This document shows, piece after piece, positions 51,705 to 59,929 of a stretch of DNA of 64,000 nucleotides. Source of the DNA: Alphaproteobacteria bacterium (GTDB taxonomy: Bacteria > Pseudomonadota > Alphaproteobacteria > SMXQ01); the NCBI GenBank assembly GCA_009380075.1, contig WHSO01000002.1:45803-109802 (forward strand), in the 5' to 3' direction. Positions within the stretch are counted from its first letter, which is position 1, and every line of letters starts with the position of its first letter. The notes beneath the pieces were generated by a model. The model did no database searches. It worked only from the letters and a program-made list of their open reading frames with translations, and was not told where the DNA came from. A program made the position numbers and the translations under genes.

Positions 51705-53012
51705 TTACTTGCAGTCCACCTTGGCCGCTTCCTTGGCGCCCTTGGACGGCAGGGCGACCGTGCATTCCATGCCTTCCTTGAAGCTGTCGCGCGTGCCGGG
51801 CTTGCCGCCGACGCTGACCTTGGTGCGCGAGCCGGAGATGCTCGTCGTCATCTCCTTGCCTTTGACGCTGATTGCGATCTTGCGGCCGCCTTCGATCACC
51901 TTGGCGATCTTGCCGGTGAAGGTCGGCATTTCGACCTTGGCGGTCTGGGTCGGACCCTTGAACTTGAGCATGTCGTCAAGCTTGGCCAAGACGGGCTTCG
52001 GCGTCGCCGCCATCTTCTCGACGATCGCCTGGATTTCCTCACCGGTCACGAGGTCGACGTCGCGCTTGAGTTTCTTGGCCTCGGCCTGGAACTTCGGATC
52101 CTTGGCCGTGGCGACGAAGGCCGCCCGCAGGGCCTTGACGCGGTCGGCCGGAACCCCCGCTGCGACCGCGAAGGGACGACCCATGACGCGCACGCCCATC
52201 AACATGTTGAAATAGGCCGTGGCTTCCTCCTGTGTTACGCCTTCGCCGAGATGCTTGCCGGACTTGATAACCTCGAAGATCGTGGGAATGCCCAGCTTAG
52301 TCAGTTCCGGGACCGGCTTGATCGTCAACTGGACCACCGGCTTGAACGTGCCCGCCTTCATCGACGGACCGCCCTGCTCGCTGAGCGAGGCCCAGGACTG
52401 GCAGATACCGTCCACTTCGCCGCGTTCGATCGCGAGGTGGATCGGCGGGGTCGACGGATAGCCCTTGATCAGACGGAACTTGGCGCCGAGGGCATTGTTG
52501 AGCAGTGCGGGATTGATCTCGGTGTCGTTGGGACCGGTGCCGCCCATGATGAAGGTGCGGGTGAACACCTCCTCGAACGACTTGATGCCGGTGCGGGTCG
52601 CAATACCGCAAGCACCCGGTTCGTCGGCGAGGCTGCCGAGCCAGTTCAGTTCCGTCGATTTGAACTTCGGGCCGGGCTGGCCCATGATCTCGGCCATCGC
52701 GACGTTGCGCTGCATGCCGGCCATGACGGAACCGTCCTTGGGCGCGACGTTGAACACGAAGTTCGACATCACGATGGAGCCGGCGCCTTCCATGTTCCTG
52801 ACGGTGAAGCCGGGATTGCCGGGGATGAAGCGGCCCATGTGGCGCGATAGCATGCGGGAATAGACATCGTAGCCACCGCCCGGGCCGGAGCCGACCAGGA
52901 GCTGGATGCGCTTACCCTTGTAGAAATCGCTGACCGCATCGGCGGATGCCGGGCCCGTGGCGATCAGGCCACACAGGGCAGCCGCCGCGGTCATCAGGTG
53001 CATTGGACGCAT
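51705..53012 (-). CDS. TctC/Bug-type substrate-binding protein with extra C-terminal module (copy 1)
   Basis: The start MRPMHLMTAAAALCG at 53012 follows GGAG; the ATG at 53024 is less likely. The product is 435 residues with a Sec signal (about 1-24). The binding-protein fold (about 25-335) has GSGPGGGYDVYSRMLSRHMG, VRNMEGAGSIVMSN and GPNDTEINPALLNN, typical of tripartite tricarboxylate binding proteins. An additional module of about 70 residues follows (ISVKGKEMTTSISGSRTKVS, then a Cys pair GMECTV...KVDCK). This extension is not part of TctC proteins I know. No TctA or TctB membrane gene is in the window. Confidence 0.85.
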   Translation of the reverse strand: MRPMHLMTAAAALCGLIATGPASADAVSDFYKGKRIQLLVGSGPGGGYDVYSRMLSRHMGRFIPGNPGFTVRNMEGAGSIVMSNFVFNVAPKDGSVMAGMQRNVAMAEIMGQPGPKFKSTELNWLGSLADEPGACGIATRTGIKSFEEVFTRTFIMGGTGPNDTEINPALLNNALGAKFRLIKGYPSTPPIHLAIERGEVDGICQSWASLSEQGGPSMKAGTFKPVVQLTIKPVPELTKLGIPTIFEVIKSGKHLGEGVTQEEATAYFNMLMGVRVMGRPFAVAAGVPADRVKALRAAFVATAKDPKFQAEAKKLKRDVDLVTGEEIQAIVEKMAATPKPVLAKLDDMLKFKGPTQTAKVEMPTFTGKIAKVIEGGRKIAISVKGKEMTTSISGSRTKVSVGGKPGTRDSFKEGMECTVALPSKGAKEAAKVDCK

Positions 53013-53191
53013 GGAAGTCTCCATGTTGCGGTGAGGGGGATGTTCTTGGGGTTTTCGGGTTTCTAGCCGTCTTGCCCCATCGAAGCAAGCTGACTGTGCC
53101 TATAGGGCGACATAGTGGCGCAAAAATGGCACCCTGCGCCTGTCCAGGGGCGGGAAGGCTCTTCTGTCGCGTTAAGGATTGGGAGACGCCG

Positions 53192-53380
53192 TTAACCTTT
53201 GCAGTCGACCGCTGTCGCTTCCTTGGCGCCGGGGGACGACAGGGTGACTCGGCACGTCATGCCGACCTTGATCGCCGAGCGGTCGGCGGGCTTGCCATCC
53301 ATCGTGACCCTGGTGCGGGAGCCCGATATTCCAGCAGCGATCGCCTTGCCGGCCGCGTCGATCAAGACTGTGCGTCGCCC
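53192..53380 (-). pseudogene. Orphan copy of the C-terminal module
   Basis: Minus-strand translation of 53192-53370 gives LIDAAGKAIAAGISGSRTRV, then GKPADRSAIKVGMTCRVTLS and EATAVDCKG. It copies the final module of the neighbouring binding proteins with two Cys retained, but has no start of its own: upstream it runs straight into the terminator at 53385. It appears to be a leftover from duplication or recombination between the two binding-protein genes. Confidence 0.65.
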
Positions 53381-53384
53381 CCAC

Positions 53385-53411
53385 AAAAAAACGCCCCCTT
53401 GCGGGGGCGTT
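53385..53411 (-). terminator. Intrinsic terminator (minus strand)
   Basis: AACGCCCCC (53390-53398) pairs with GGGGGCGTT (53403-53411) around TTGC, and on the minus strand the hairpin is followed by TTTTTTT. It ends the transcript of the second TctC-like gene. Confidence 0.9.
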
Positions 53412-53444
53412 CCAGGCTTCATCGTTTCCGGGTTGTTTCTGTCG

Positions 53445-54755
53445 TCAGCCCTTGCAATCGACGGCCGTGGCTTCCTTGGACCCCTGCGGCAGGCTGATCG
53501 TGCAGGTCATGCCGGCCTTGATCGCGGAGCGCTTGGCGTCTTTGCCGCCCACCGTGACCTTGGTACGCGAGCCGGAGATGCCGGCGGACACCTTCTTGCC
53601 CTTGGCATCGACGGTGATCTTGCGCCCGCCCTTTTCGGTCGCGGTGACCTTGCCCATGTGCTTCGGGATCTTGACCGTGGCGGTCTTGACCGGGCCATGC
53701 CACTGGCTCACGTACTCGAGCTTGTCCAGTACCGCCTTCGGCGCCGCGGCCATCTTTACGACGATATCCTGGATTTCCTCGCCGGAGACGAGGCTCAGGT
53801 CACGCCCCTGCTTGTTGGCCTCCGCGACGAACTTTGGATCCTCGGCAGTCTTGTTGAAGGCGGTGCGCAGGACCTTCACGCGATCCTTCGGCACACCGGG
53901 ACCGAGCGTGAACGGCCGCCCCATGGTCTTGGTCGCCATCAGCAGACGGTACATGGTTTCCACCTGATCCTTGGTGTAACCGGGCTGCAGCCGGTTGCCG
54001 TCGATCAGGTCCATCAGCAGCGGCACGCCCTTGGCCTTGAGCTCGGGCAGAGGCTTGAGGGAGACCTGGGCGAGCAGCACCATCTCGCCCTTCTTGTGCA
54101 TGTTGGACTGGTGCGAGAACGACGCCCAGGACTGGCTGATGGCATCGACCTCACCGCGTTCCATCGCCAGATGGGTCGGCGGCGTCGACGGGTAGCCCTT
54201 GATCAGCCGCACCTTGACCGCCAGCGTATTGGCGACAAGCGACGGATAGAACTCGGTATCGTTCGGCCCGGTGGAGCCGAACAGGACTTCCTTGTCGTAC
54301 AGGTCCTGGAACTTGGTGACGCCGGTGCGCTTGGCGACGGCGATGATGCCGACTTCGTTGTTGAAGCTGCCGAGCCAGTTGAATTTGACCGCCTCGAACT
54401 TGGGCCCCTTCTGGCCCATGATCTGCACGATCGGAGCATTGCGCTGCAGCGCGCCGATGACGGTGCCGTCCTGGGGGGCGACGTTGTAGACGTAGTTCGC
54501 CGCAATGATCGACCCGGCGCCGTCCATGTTCTTGACCAGAAAACCAGGGTTGCCGGGGATATGCTGCCCCATATGCCGGCCCATCATACGGGCATATGTA
54601 TCATAGCCGCCGCCCGGCCCGGAGCCGACGAAGACCTGGATCTTCTTGTCCTTGTAAAAGTCTGATATCGCGTCCGCGTGGGCGGACAAGGTGAAAGCAC
54701 AGGTCAGGCCAAGCACAGCGCCAGAATATTTTGTCACTCTGTGAAATGGGGTCAT
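53445..54755 (-). CDS. TctC/Bug-type substrate-binding protein with extra C-terminal module (copy 2)
   Basis: This 436-residue protein has a Sec signal (about 1-27). The binding-protein fold (about 28-345) has GSGPGGGYDTYARMMGRHMG, VKNMDGAGSIIAANY and GPNDTEFYPSL, closely parallel to copy 1. The C-terminal module KKVSAGISGSRTKVTVGGKD, SAIKAGMTC, then EATAVDCKG (about 370-436) has the same two Cys. It probably captures a carboxylate or similar anion in the periplasm. The added module may attach it, bind a second ligand or stabilise it. Confidence 0.85.
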   Translation of the reverse strand: MTPFHRVTKYSGAVLGLTCAFTLSAHADAISDFYKDKKIQVFVGSGPGGGYDTYARMMGRHMGQHIPGNPGFLVKNMDGAGSIIAANYVYNVAPQDGTVIGALQRNAPIVQIMGQKGPKFEAVKFNWLGSFNNEVGIIAVAKRTGVTKFQDLYDKEVLFGSTGPNDTEFYPSLVANTLAVKVRLIKGYPSTPPTHLAMERGEVDAISQSWASFSHQSNMHKKGEMVLLAQVSLKPLPELKAKGVPLLMDLIDGNRLQPGYTKDQVETMYRLLMATKTMGRPFTLGPGVPKDRVKVLRTAFNKTAEDPKFVAEANKQGRDLSLVSGEEIQDIVVKMAAAPKAVLDKLEYVSQWHGPVKTATVKIPKHMGKVTATEKGGRKITVDAKGKKVSAGISGSRTKVTVGGKDAKRSAIKAGMTCTISLPQGSKEATAVDCKG

Positions 54756-55260
54756 GAGGAATTTCTCCCTGTTGCGTAGACGAACCGGGCGTTCCTGTTC
54801 TCGTAATTACCTAAAAAGATAGCGATATTCGCAAGTTGATCAACCCTTGTGGGCGTTTTTTCCATAATCATCACAAATTACTGAATCTAAAGAAGAAATT
54901 TCTACACAGGGGCGATGGTGCCGGCTTTGTCGGCTTGCGGAGGATTTACAGCGCGTCCATAGCGGCGCTGTTCCTCGGACTCGAGCGCTGTGCGCCTTTG
55001 AGAGGATCCGGTTGACCATCGAGTGAGCAGTGGGGAGGCGAACCAAGGGGCCCGGTCTTGCGCCGGCTCATGGGCGGCCAGCGAAGTCGCCAGGTAACCT
55101 ATCAAAAACAACAAGTTATTCAGGAATCATTTTTTGCCGGGCCGACCAGGAAGCAGCTTGAAATCATTCGAGTTCTAACTTATTATATTAGAAAGCTAAC
55201 GAATTAGCTTTGGGAGCTTCGGGCTCAGGCCCGGTTTCACACCTTGCCGCGGAGGCCGAC
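54756..55260. other. Intergenic region with nested palindromes
   Basis: This 505-base divergent gap is AT-rich at both ends (54800-54900 and 55090-55215) and GC-richer in the middle. The minus-strand promoter of the binding-protein gene lies in the left part. Two small minus-strand frames in the middle (54840-55046, 54902-55114) have no support. The palindromes at 55173-55211 are listed separately. Confidence 0.45.
55173..55211. promoter_or_regulatory. Nested palindromes, candidate operator
   Basis: TTCTAA (55173-55178) pairs with TTAGAA (55188-55193), and overlapping it AAAGCTAA (55192-55199) pairs perfectly with TTAGCTTT (55204-55211) around CGAA. They lie 50-90 bases before the bicupin start, in an AT-rich patch that is likely the promoter. 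This is the geometry of an operator for a dimeric repressor or of a pair of operators. Confidence 0.45.
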
Positions 55261-56403
55261 ATGACCAACCTCGCACCCAAGTTCGTCGATTACTCGGGCA
55301 GCCGTTTTTCTGGCAAGCACACCCACGGGGATCATTCCCTCGATCTCTGGGAGCCGATGGTAATGCCCAAGGAAGCCATCGACGCCGAGATCGAGCGCCT
55401 GGCATCCTTGCCGAAACCCGACAACGGCGTGCGCCGTTCGCGCTTCGTCCACCCGCGTTCCGTCAACGAAAAGGCCCAGAGCTGGGCGCCCGGGGTCGAC
55501 GTGAGCCTCGACGTGCTCCTGCCCGGCGAACGCACCAGGGCAGTACGGCAGAATTCCTCGGTCGTCAATTTCTGCATCCAGGGCGGCGGCAGCATCCTCC
55601 AGAACGGAAAGACGACGCACTACAAGCAGTACGACCTCGTCACCACGCCGTCCATGTGGGTGCATGAGTACGTCAACGACACCAGCGAAATTCAGGTCCG
55701 CCTGCGCTATTCCAACGGCGCGCTGCTCGAACGCCTCAACATCCATTACGTCGACGAGGCGCCGCCGCCGCACGGTTCCTCCGTGGACGACCTTACCGTC
55801 ACCGCCGCGGAAGAGGGCGAATGGCATCATTCCCGGTTCGGCGCCTTCCAGATCACCGACGACGGCGCCTGGCTGATGCCCTACGAAGGCCTCGTCAATC
55901 CGCCGCCGGCGAAGATCGTCTCCAAGCATTGGCCGTGGGAGAAGGTGCGCAACGAGCTCGACCGCTACGCCCAAGGCCTCGGCCAGGACTACGAGGGCCG
56001 CCGCCTCTACCTGCTCTACGATCCGGTGACCGGCCGTTCCAACGGCACCACCACGAACTTCTTCGCCACCATTACGAACCGCCCGGCGGGTATTTCGGAC
56101 CGCCCCCACCGCCACGCCTCCGCCGCCATGAACTACTACTTCGCCGGCGAGGGCCATTCGGTGGTGCAGGGCAAGACCTATCCGTGGAGGGCCGGCGACT
56201 TCATGTTCTCGGCGCCGGGCTGGGCCATCCACGCGCACACCGCCGACAAGGGCCCGGTCTATGAGCTGACGATCCAGGACATGCCCTTTTGCATCAACAC
56301 CGACTGCCTGCTGTGGCAGGAAGACATGAAGGGCCCGATTTCGCTGCTCGGGTCCCACGCCGGCTTCCTCACCAACCGCGACCAGCTGGCGAAAGCGAGT
56401 TGA
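55261..56403 (+). CDS. Bicupin dioxygenase, gentisate 1,2-dioxygenase-like
   Basis: The start at 55261 follows GCGGAGGCC. The product is 380 residues with two cupin barrels. The first (about 80-180) includes NFCIQGGGSILQNGKTTHYKQYD and TTPSMWVHEYVND. The second (about 260-360) has GISDRPHRHASAAMNYYFAGEGHSV and APGWAIHAHTADKG, giving the His ligands of an iron site in the C-terminal barrel. Gentisate dioxygenases bind Fe(II) in the N-terminal barrel, so the ring substrate here may differ. It likely acts in aromatic degradation. Confidence 0.8.
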   Translation: MTNLAPKFVDYSGSRFSGKHTHGDHSLDLWEPMVMPKEAIDAEIERLASLPKPDNGVRRSRFVHPRSVNEKAQSWAPGVDVSLDVLLPGERTRAVRQNSSVVNFCIQGGGSILQNGKTTHYKQYDLVTTPSMWVHEYVNDTSEIQVRLRYSNGALLERLNIHYVDEAPPPHGSSVDDLTVTAAEEGEWHHSRFGAFQITDDGAWLMPYEGLVNPPPAKIVSKHWPWEKVRNELDRYAQGLGQDYEGRRLYLLYDPVTGRSNGTTTNFFATITNRPAGISDRPHRHASAAMNYYFAGEGHSVVQGKTYPWRAGDFMFSAPGWAIHAHTADKGPVYELTIQDMPFCINTDCLLWQEDMKGPISLLGSHAGFLTNRDQLAKAS

Positions 56404-56478
56404 CGGGCCGAGCGATCGGCCCGTCGGGGGAACAGGGACAATCCAGGTCTCCGCCGGTTTCTGTTCCCCTTTGCCTGT

Positions 56479-56514
56479 GCCGGGTCCGGCTCGTCCGGGT
56501 CCGGCATTTTTTTT
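56479..56514 (+). terminator. Strong intrinsic terminator
   Basis: An 11-bp stem (56479-56489 with 56495-56505, two G-T pairs) is followed by A and eight T (56507-56514). It ends the bicupin transcript and faces a convergent gene. Confidence 0.92.
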
Positions 56515-56517
56515 GCT

Positions 56518-57030
56518 TCAGGCTTCGCCGCGGGCGGGGTAATTGCGCTCGATGACAAAATCGATGGTCCGGAGCACGTCCTCCGGCGCCGGACGCAACT
56601 GCGGCGTGGTGGCGATCACGGCAAACTGGAGCTTCCTGTCGGGGGTGACCAGGAACAGGCCGGGTTCGTTGAAGCGCGCCGGCTCCGCCTCCCGGATGGC
56701 GCTCGAGACGTAGAGTCCCCAGCGCGGCGCCTCGTCCACGGGAAAGTCGTGGGCGACCCTGAGTCGGTCGAGGCCCCAGTCCCGCTTCGCCTCCTCGGCG
56801 CGCGCCCGGTCGTTGACGCTGATGGCGACGAGATCGATACCGCGCCCGGCGTAATCGCCCGCCTGCGCGTTGAAGGCGGCGAGGTAGCGCTTGCACACCG
56901 GGCAGTGCAGGCCGCGGTAGAAGATCAGCGCCGTGAACCGTTCCGGCGGTTCCTGGCCGAGCCGGTAGCGTCCGCCGCCCGCGAGCGGCAGGTCGAGGTC
57001 GGGAACGGTCTCGCGGGGTTTGACGGCCAT
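56518..57030 (-). CDS. Peroxiredoxin-like AhpC/TSA protein (CPVC)
   Basis: This 170-residue thioredoxin-fold protein has VPDLDLPLAGGGRYRLGQ at the start and the redox motif FYRGLHCPVCKRYLAAF (Cys pair about 43-46). The third landmark LFLVTPDRKLQFAVI follows. A CxxC in place of the peroxiredoxin TxxC suggests thiol-disulfide or peroxidase-like work; this peroxiredoxin-like group is common in alphaproteobacteria. It is a tandem paralogue of the protein at 57291. Confidence 0.85.
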   Translation of the reverse strand: MAVKPRETVPDLDLPLAGGGRYRLGQEPPERFTALIFYRGLHCPVCKRYLAAFNAQAGDYAGRGIDLVAISVNDRARAEEAKRDWGLDRLRVAHDFPVDEAPRWGLYVSSAIREAEPARFNEPGLFLVTPDRKLQFAVIATTPQLRPAPEDVLRTIDFVIERNYPARGEA

Positions 57031-57113
57031 GGGAGCCTCCTGTCGCGTGTTGTGGTATCCGGCGAAAGCTATAGCGGCCGTTTCCGGCGTTCAAACCACG
57101 AAGGCGTGAAGCC

Positions 57114-57292
57114 AGAGCCTATTTCCCTGGAATTGAATCGCTCCGGCGGTGCACCTTCGGGACAAGGTCGAGGGATCCGGCGACGGGCGTAGCCGGGCTA
57201 CGGCCGAGCCGGAGCCCGACGGATTTGGCGCGAAGGCGCCCGCCCCGCCGCTCGGCAAACGGAGCCGGTTCAATTCCAGGGAAATAGGCTCT
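57114..57292. repeat. MITE-like element with 24-bp terminal inverted repeats
   Basis: A perfect 24-bp inverted repeat bounds 179 bases: AGAGCCTATTTCCC... at 57114-57137 and its exact reverse complement ending ...GGGAAATAGGCTCT at 57269-57292. Inside is more dyad structure: CGTAGCC and GGCTACG at about 57187-57201, and GGCGC/GCGCC around 57219-57233. There is no transposase frame. No clear target duplication is visible. The right end includes the last bases of the downstream peroxiredoxin gene's stop codon. No second copy was noticed in this window. Confidence 0.7.
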
Positions 57293-57803
57293 AGACCTCG
57301 CCGCGCGCCGGCTCGCCGGTTTCCACCATCCGCGCGATGGTGTCGATGATGTCGTCGGCGTAGGGACGCATGCGCTGCATCGAATTGATCACCGCGAACT
57401 GCACGGTGCCGTCGGCGCGGATCAGGAAACAGGCCGGCTCGCTGAACAGCGGCGCCTCGTCGGCGCGGATGCCGGTGGACAGGAACAGGTCCCACGCGCG
57501 CGCCGTCTCGACGCTCATCCCGTAGGCGACGGCGACGCGGTTCAGCCCCCAGTCCTTGCGGGTCTGTTCCGCCTTGTCGCGGTCGTCCATGCTGATGACG
57601 ACGCCGCCGGTGCCGAGCGCGTCGAGGCGGTCCATTTTGTCGTCCAGCTCGCGCAGGTTGCCGCGGCAGCGCCGGCAGAAAATCCCCCGGTAGAACATCA
57701 GGAGCGTGAACCTGTCCGCCTTGTGACTGTGGAGGTCGAAACGGCCGCCGCCGGCGAGCGGCAGGTCGAGGGCAGGGGCCTTCCGGCGGGGCATGACGGT
57801 CAT
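57291..57803 (-). CDS. Peroxiredoxin-like AhpC/TSA protein (CRRC)
   Basis: This 170-residue paralogue of the protein at 56518 has the same plan: APALDLPLAGGGRFDLHSHK, FYRGIFCRRCRGNLREL (Cys pair about 43-46), DDRDKAEQTRKDWGL and CFLIRADGTVQFAVIN. The redox motif is CRRC instead of CPVC, which should change redox potential. Translation may start at 57803 or 57794. The stop codon lies inside the right end of the MITE-like element. Confidence 0.83.
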   Translation of the reverse strand: MTVMPRRKAPALDLPLAGGGRFDLHSHKADRFTLLMFYRGIFCRRCRGNLRELDDKMDRLDALGTGGVVISMDDRDKAEQTRKDWGLNRVAVAYGMSVETARAWDLFLSTGIRADEAPLFSEPACFLIRADGTVQFAVINSMQRMRPYADDIIDTIARMVETGEPARGEV

Positions 57804-57896
57804 GGGGATGCCGTGCTGTTCACGATGCTTTGACTGTTCCGGGGCGGTTCGGCTCGTTAGGCTGACCGTACCTTAGGCTACCACGAGGGCCGCATC

Positions 57897-58349
57897 ATGC
57901 TCGACCTTTCCGACTCCGCAACCCAATGCCGCCTCGCCGCCGGGTTCGCCGCACTCCGCATCAGTCTCGGCACCTTTCTCCTGGTTTGGGCCGTGATGAA
58001 ATTCGCGGTTCCCAAAGGCACCGTCGGCATTTTCGCGAGTTACTACGGTGTGACCATCGATGCCCGGATGTCGATGGTCCTGGGCGCCCTTCAGGGAGTG
58101 CTCGCGTTGGCCATCATCATCGGATTGTGGCGGACCGTCACCGTGGCCGCCGGTTTCTGCGTCCATGCGGTCAGTCAGTTCGCCAGTTGGCGCGAGACCC
58201 TCGATCCTTGGGGCATCTGGCTCCTGAGCCAACCCAGGATGCTGTTCTGGGCCGGCGTTCCCGTGCTGGCGGGGTTTGCCCTGGCCTGGCTAGGGCGCGA
58301 CCTCGACATTTGGTCGGTTGATGCCCGCCGCGCCGCAAAGGAAAATTAG
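57897..58349 (+). CDS. DoxX-like membrane protein
   Basis: This 150-residue protein has four membrane helices (about 15-35, 58-80, 85-103, 118-138). GFAALRISLGTFLLVWAVMKF fits the first helix of the DoxX/DoxD group of small quinone-related membrane proteins. The molecular role is unknown. It probably starts after a short leader from the divergent peroxiredoxin gene. Confidence 0.75.
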   Translation: MLDLSDSATQCRLAAGFAALRISLGTFLLVWAVMKFAVPKGTVGIFASYYGVTIDARMSMVLGALQGVLALAIIIGLWRTVTVAAGFCVHAVSQFASWRETLDPWGIWLLSQPRMLFWAGVPVLAGFALAWLGRDLDIWSVDARRAAKEN

Positions 58350-58493
58350 GACGCAGAACAGATTGGATTCCGTCCCCGGTTTTGTAACAATCTACCCGTA
58401 GTGTGCCGGCGTCGGGCAGTTGCCCACCATTTGCCATTGTGCAACGGCCCGATCCTCGGGCAGCCCTGTCGGGGCATAAGTCAGGAGGGTTAC

Positions 58494-58937
58494 ATGATCG
58501 CGCAATCCGACGATTCGACCCAGGTCGCAATCCGCACGCGCATGAAGGGTGCCATCGTCAAGGTTCTGGAGAAAGCGAAGCGGGAGCCGAAGCCCGGCGA
58601 CAGGAAGCGCTTTCCGCGCGCCGGCGGCTACGTGAGCCTGGCCCAGAGCGGCCTGAAGAAAATGTTCATGACCGATGCCTGGTGGGTGGACCGTCCGCGG
58701 CTCGACGTCGCCGACCCGGCGCCCAGCGAGGCGGGACGCGATCCGGTGAAGCTGGTCGCCTTCGCCATCAACGCGTTGGGGCCGGCCTCCTACCGCGCCG
58801 CCATCTTCGGTATCCCGGTCACGGTTCGGGTGGAGGACGAGGCGACCGCCGAGCTGATGCGCGCGGCGCTGCAACTGTCCTGCCATCAGCGGCCGACCAA
58901 TCACCTCATCCACATCAAGGTCAGAGAGAACGCCTGA
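58494..58937 (+). CDS. Hypothetical protein
   Basis: The start MIAQSDDSTQVAIRTR at 58494 follows CAGGAGGG. The product is 147 residues, soluble, mixed alpha/beta. Notable segments are GGYVSLAQSGLKKMFMTDAW, VKLVAFAINALGPASYRAAIFG and a C-terminal strand IHIKVRENA. I do not recognise a family. It converges on the TauE gene with one base between stops. Confidence 0.6.
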   Translation: MIAQSDDSTQVAIRTRMKGAIVKVLEKAKREPKPGDRKRFPRAGGYVSLAQSGLKKMFMTDAWWVDRPRLDVADPAPSEAGRDPVKLVAFAINALGPASYRAAIFGIPVTVRVEDEATAELMRAALQLSCHQRPTNHLIHIKVRENA

Positions 58938-58938
58938 C

Positions 58939-59793
58939 TCAGGCGATGCGGACGAAGCCCTTCCACAAGAGGACAGCCGCGCCGAGCATCAGCACCAGTT
59001 GAAAGGCGCCGTAGAACCGCCTGGCGTCGGCGCGGTGGAAGAAGCGAATGCCGAACCACGCCCCGATCATGGAAACCGGCAGCAGCAGAACCGATTCCAC
59101 CATCAGCCGCCAGGACACCAGCCCGAACACGATGGCGACCAGAAAGCGCCAGAACAGGAAGATCGATCCGATCAGGATCGACGTGCCGCGCATCAGGGTG
59201 GGCGTCGGGCAGGCGACCCTGAGATAGACCGAATACAGATACATGCCGCCGCCGCCGGCGATGCCGGCGACCAGCCCGCTCACGGTCGACAGGCCGAGCG
59301 CCACCGAGAACCGCTTGAGGTCGACGCGCGTCGCCAGGCGGTCGAGGAGCCGGTAGCGGTCGGCCAGTGCGATCAGCAGCATGGCGACGCCGAGGCAGAT
59401 GGTGAGCCATCCCGGCTCCAGTTTCTTGAACACGAAGACGCCGGTGGCGATGGCGGCGAAGCCCGCGAGCAGGAGAGGGCGGGCCAGTTTCCAGTCGCCG
59501 TTCCGGAGCCCGAAGGGGACGATCTGGGCCTGGGCCCAGACTCCCGTCGCCAGCGCCAGCATGACCGCGTGATGCGGCTCCAGGATCATCGAGGAAAAGA
59601 TGATCGCCGGCGCCACGGCGCCGAAGCCGAAGGCGCCCCGGATCGTCGCCGTGACGCCGTAGACCAGGACCAGGAGCGCGATCTGCGCCGCGGTGAGGTC
59701 ATGGAACGGGACCAGGCCGGCCGGGAAGGGGTCGAAGGTCACGGCGAACACCGCCGGGGCGGGGGACGGATTCGGAGCATGGGCCAAGGACAT
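58939..59793 (-). CDS. Sulfite exporter TauE/SafE family protein
   Basis: The start MSLAHAPNPSPAPAVF at 59793 gives 284 residues with eight likely membrane helices. The repeated half-signature G-x-[FIL]-GFG (IRGAFGFGAVAPAII at about 54-68, and SGLVAGIAGGGGMYLYSVYL at about 185-204) and TLMRGTSILIGSI are typical of the family. Members export sulfite, sulfoacetate or other organic anions. The substrate here is unknown. Confidence 0.88.
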   Translation of the reverse strand: MSLAHAPNPSPAPAVFAVTFDPFPAGLVPFHDLTAAQIALLVLVYGVTATIRGAFGFGAVAPAIIFSSMILEPHHAVMLALATGVWAQAQIVPFGLRNGDWKLARPLLLAGFAAIATGVFVFKKLEPGWLTICLGVAMLLIALADRYRLLDRLATRVDLKRFSVALGLSTVSGLVAGIAGGGGMYLYSVYLRVACPTPTLMRGTSILIGSIFLFWRFLVAIVFGLVSWRLMVESVLLLPVSMIGAWFGIRFFHRADARRFYGAFQLVLMLGAAVLLWKGFVRIA

Positions 59794-59929
59794 AACGTGC
59801 CCGCGCGTCCGGGGCAGCAACTAAATCGCTGAAATCGAAGGCAAGCCCCGGAACCGGCCATGCCCGCAGCTTGTGCGCGGGGATGCCCCGGCTATAGTAC
59901 GCCGCAGTGGGCACATCAGGGATTTGGCG

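Noticed and set aside
53192..53422. Independent 76-codon protein at the orphan module
   Set aside because: Its first 17 codons are the transcription terminator hairpin, so the start codon is spurious.
57091..57495. Minus-strand 134-codon frame through the MITE-like element
   Set aside because: It is read-through of the repeat joined to an alternative frame of the peroxiredoxin gene.
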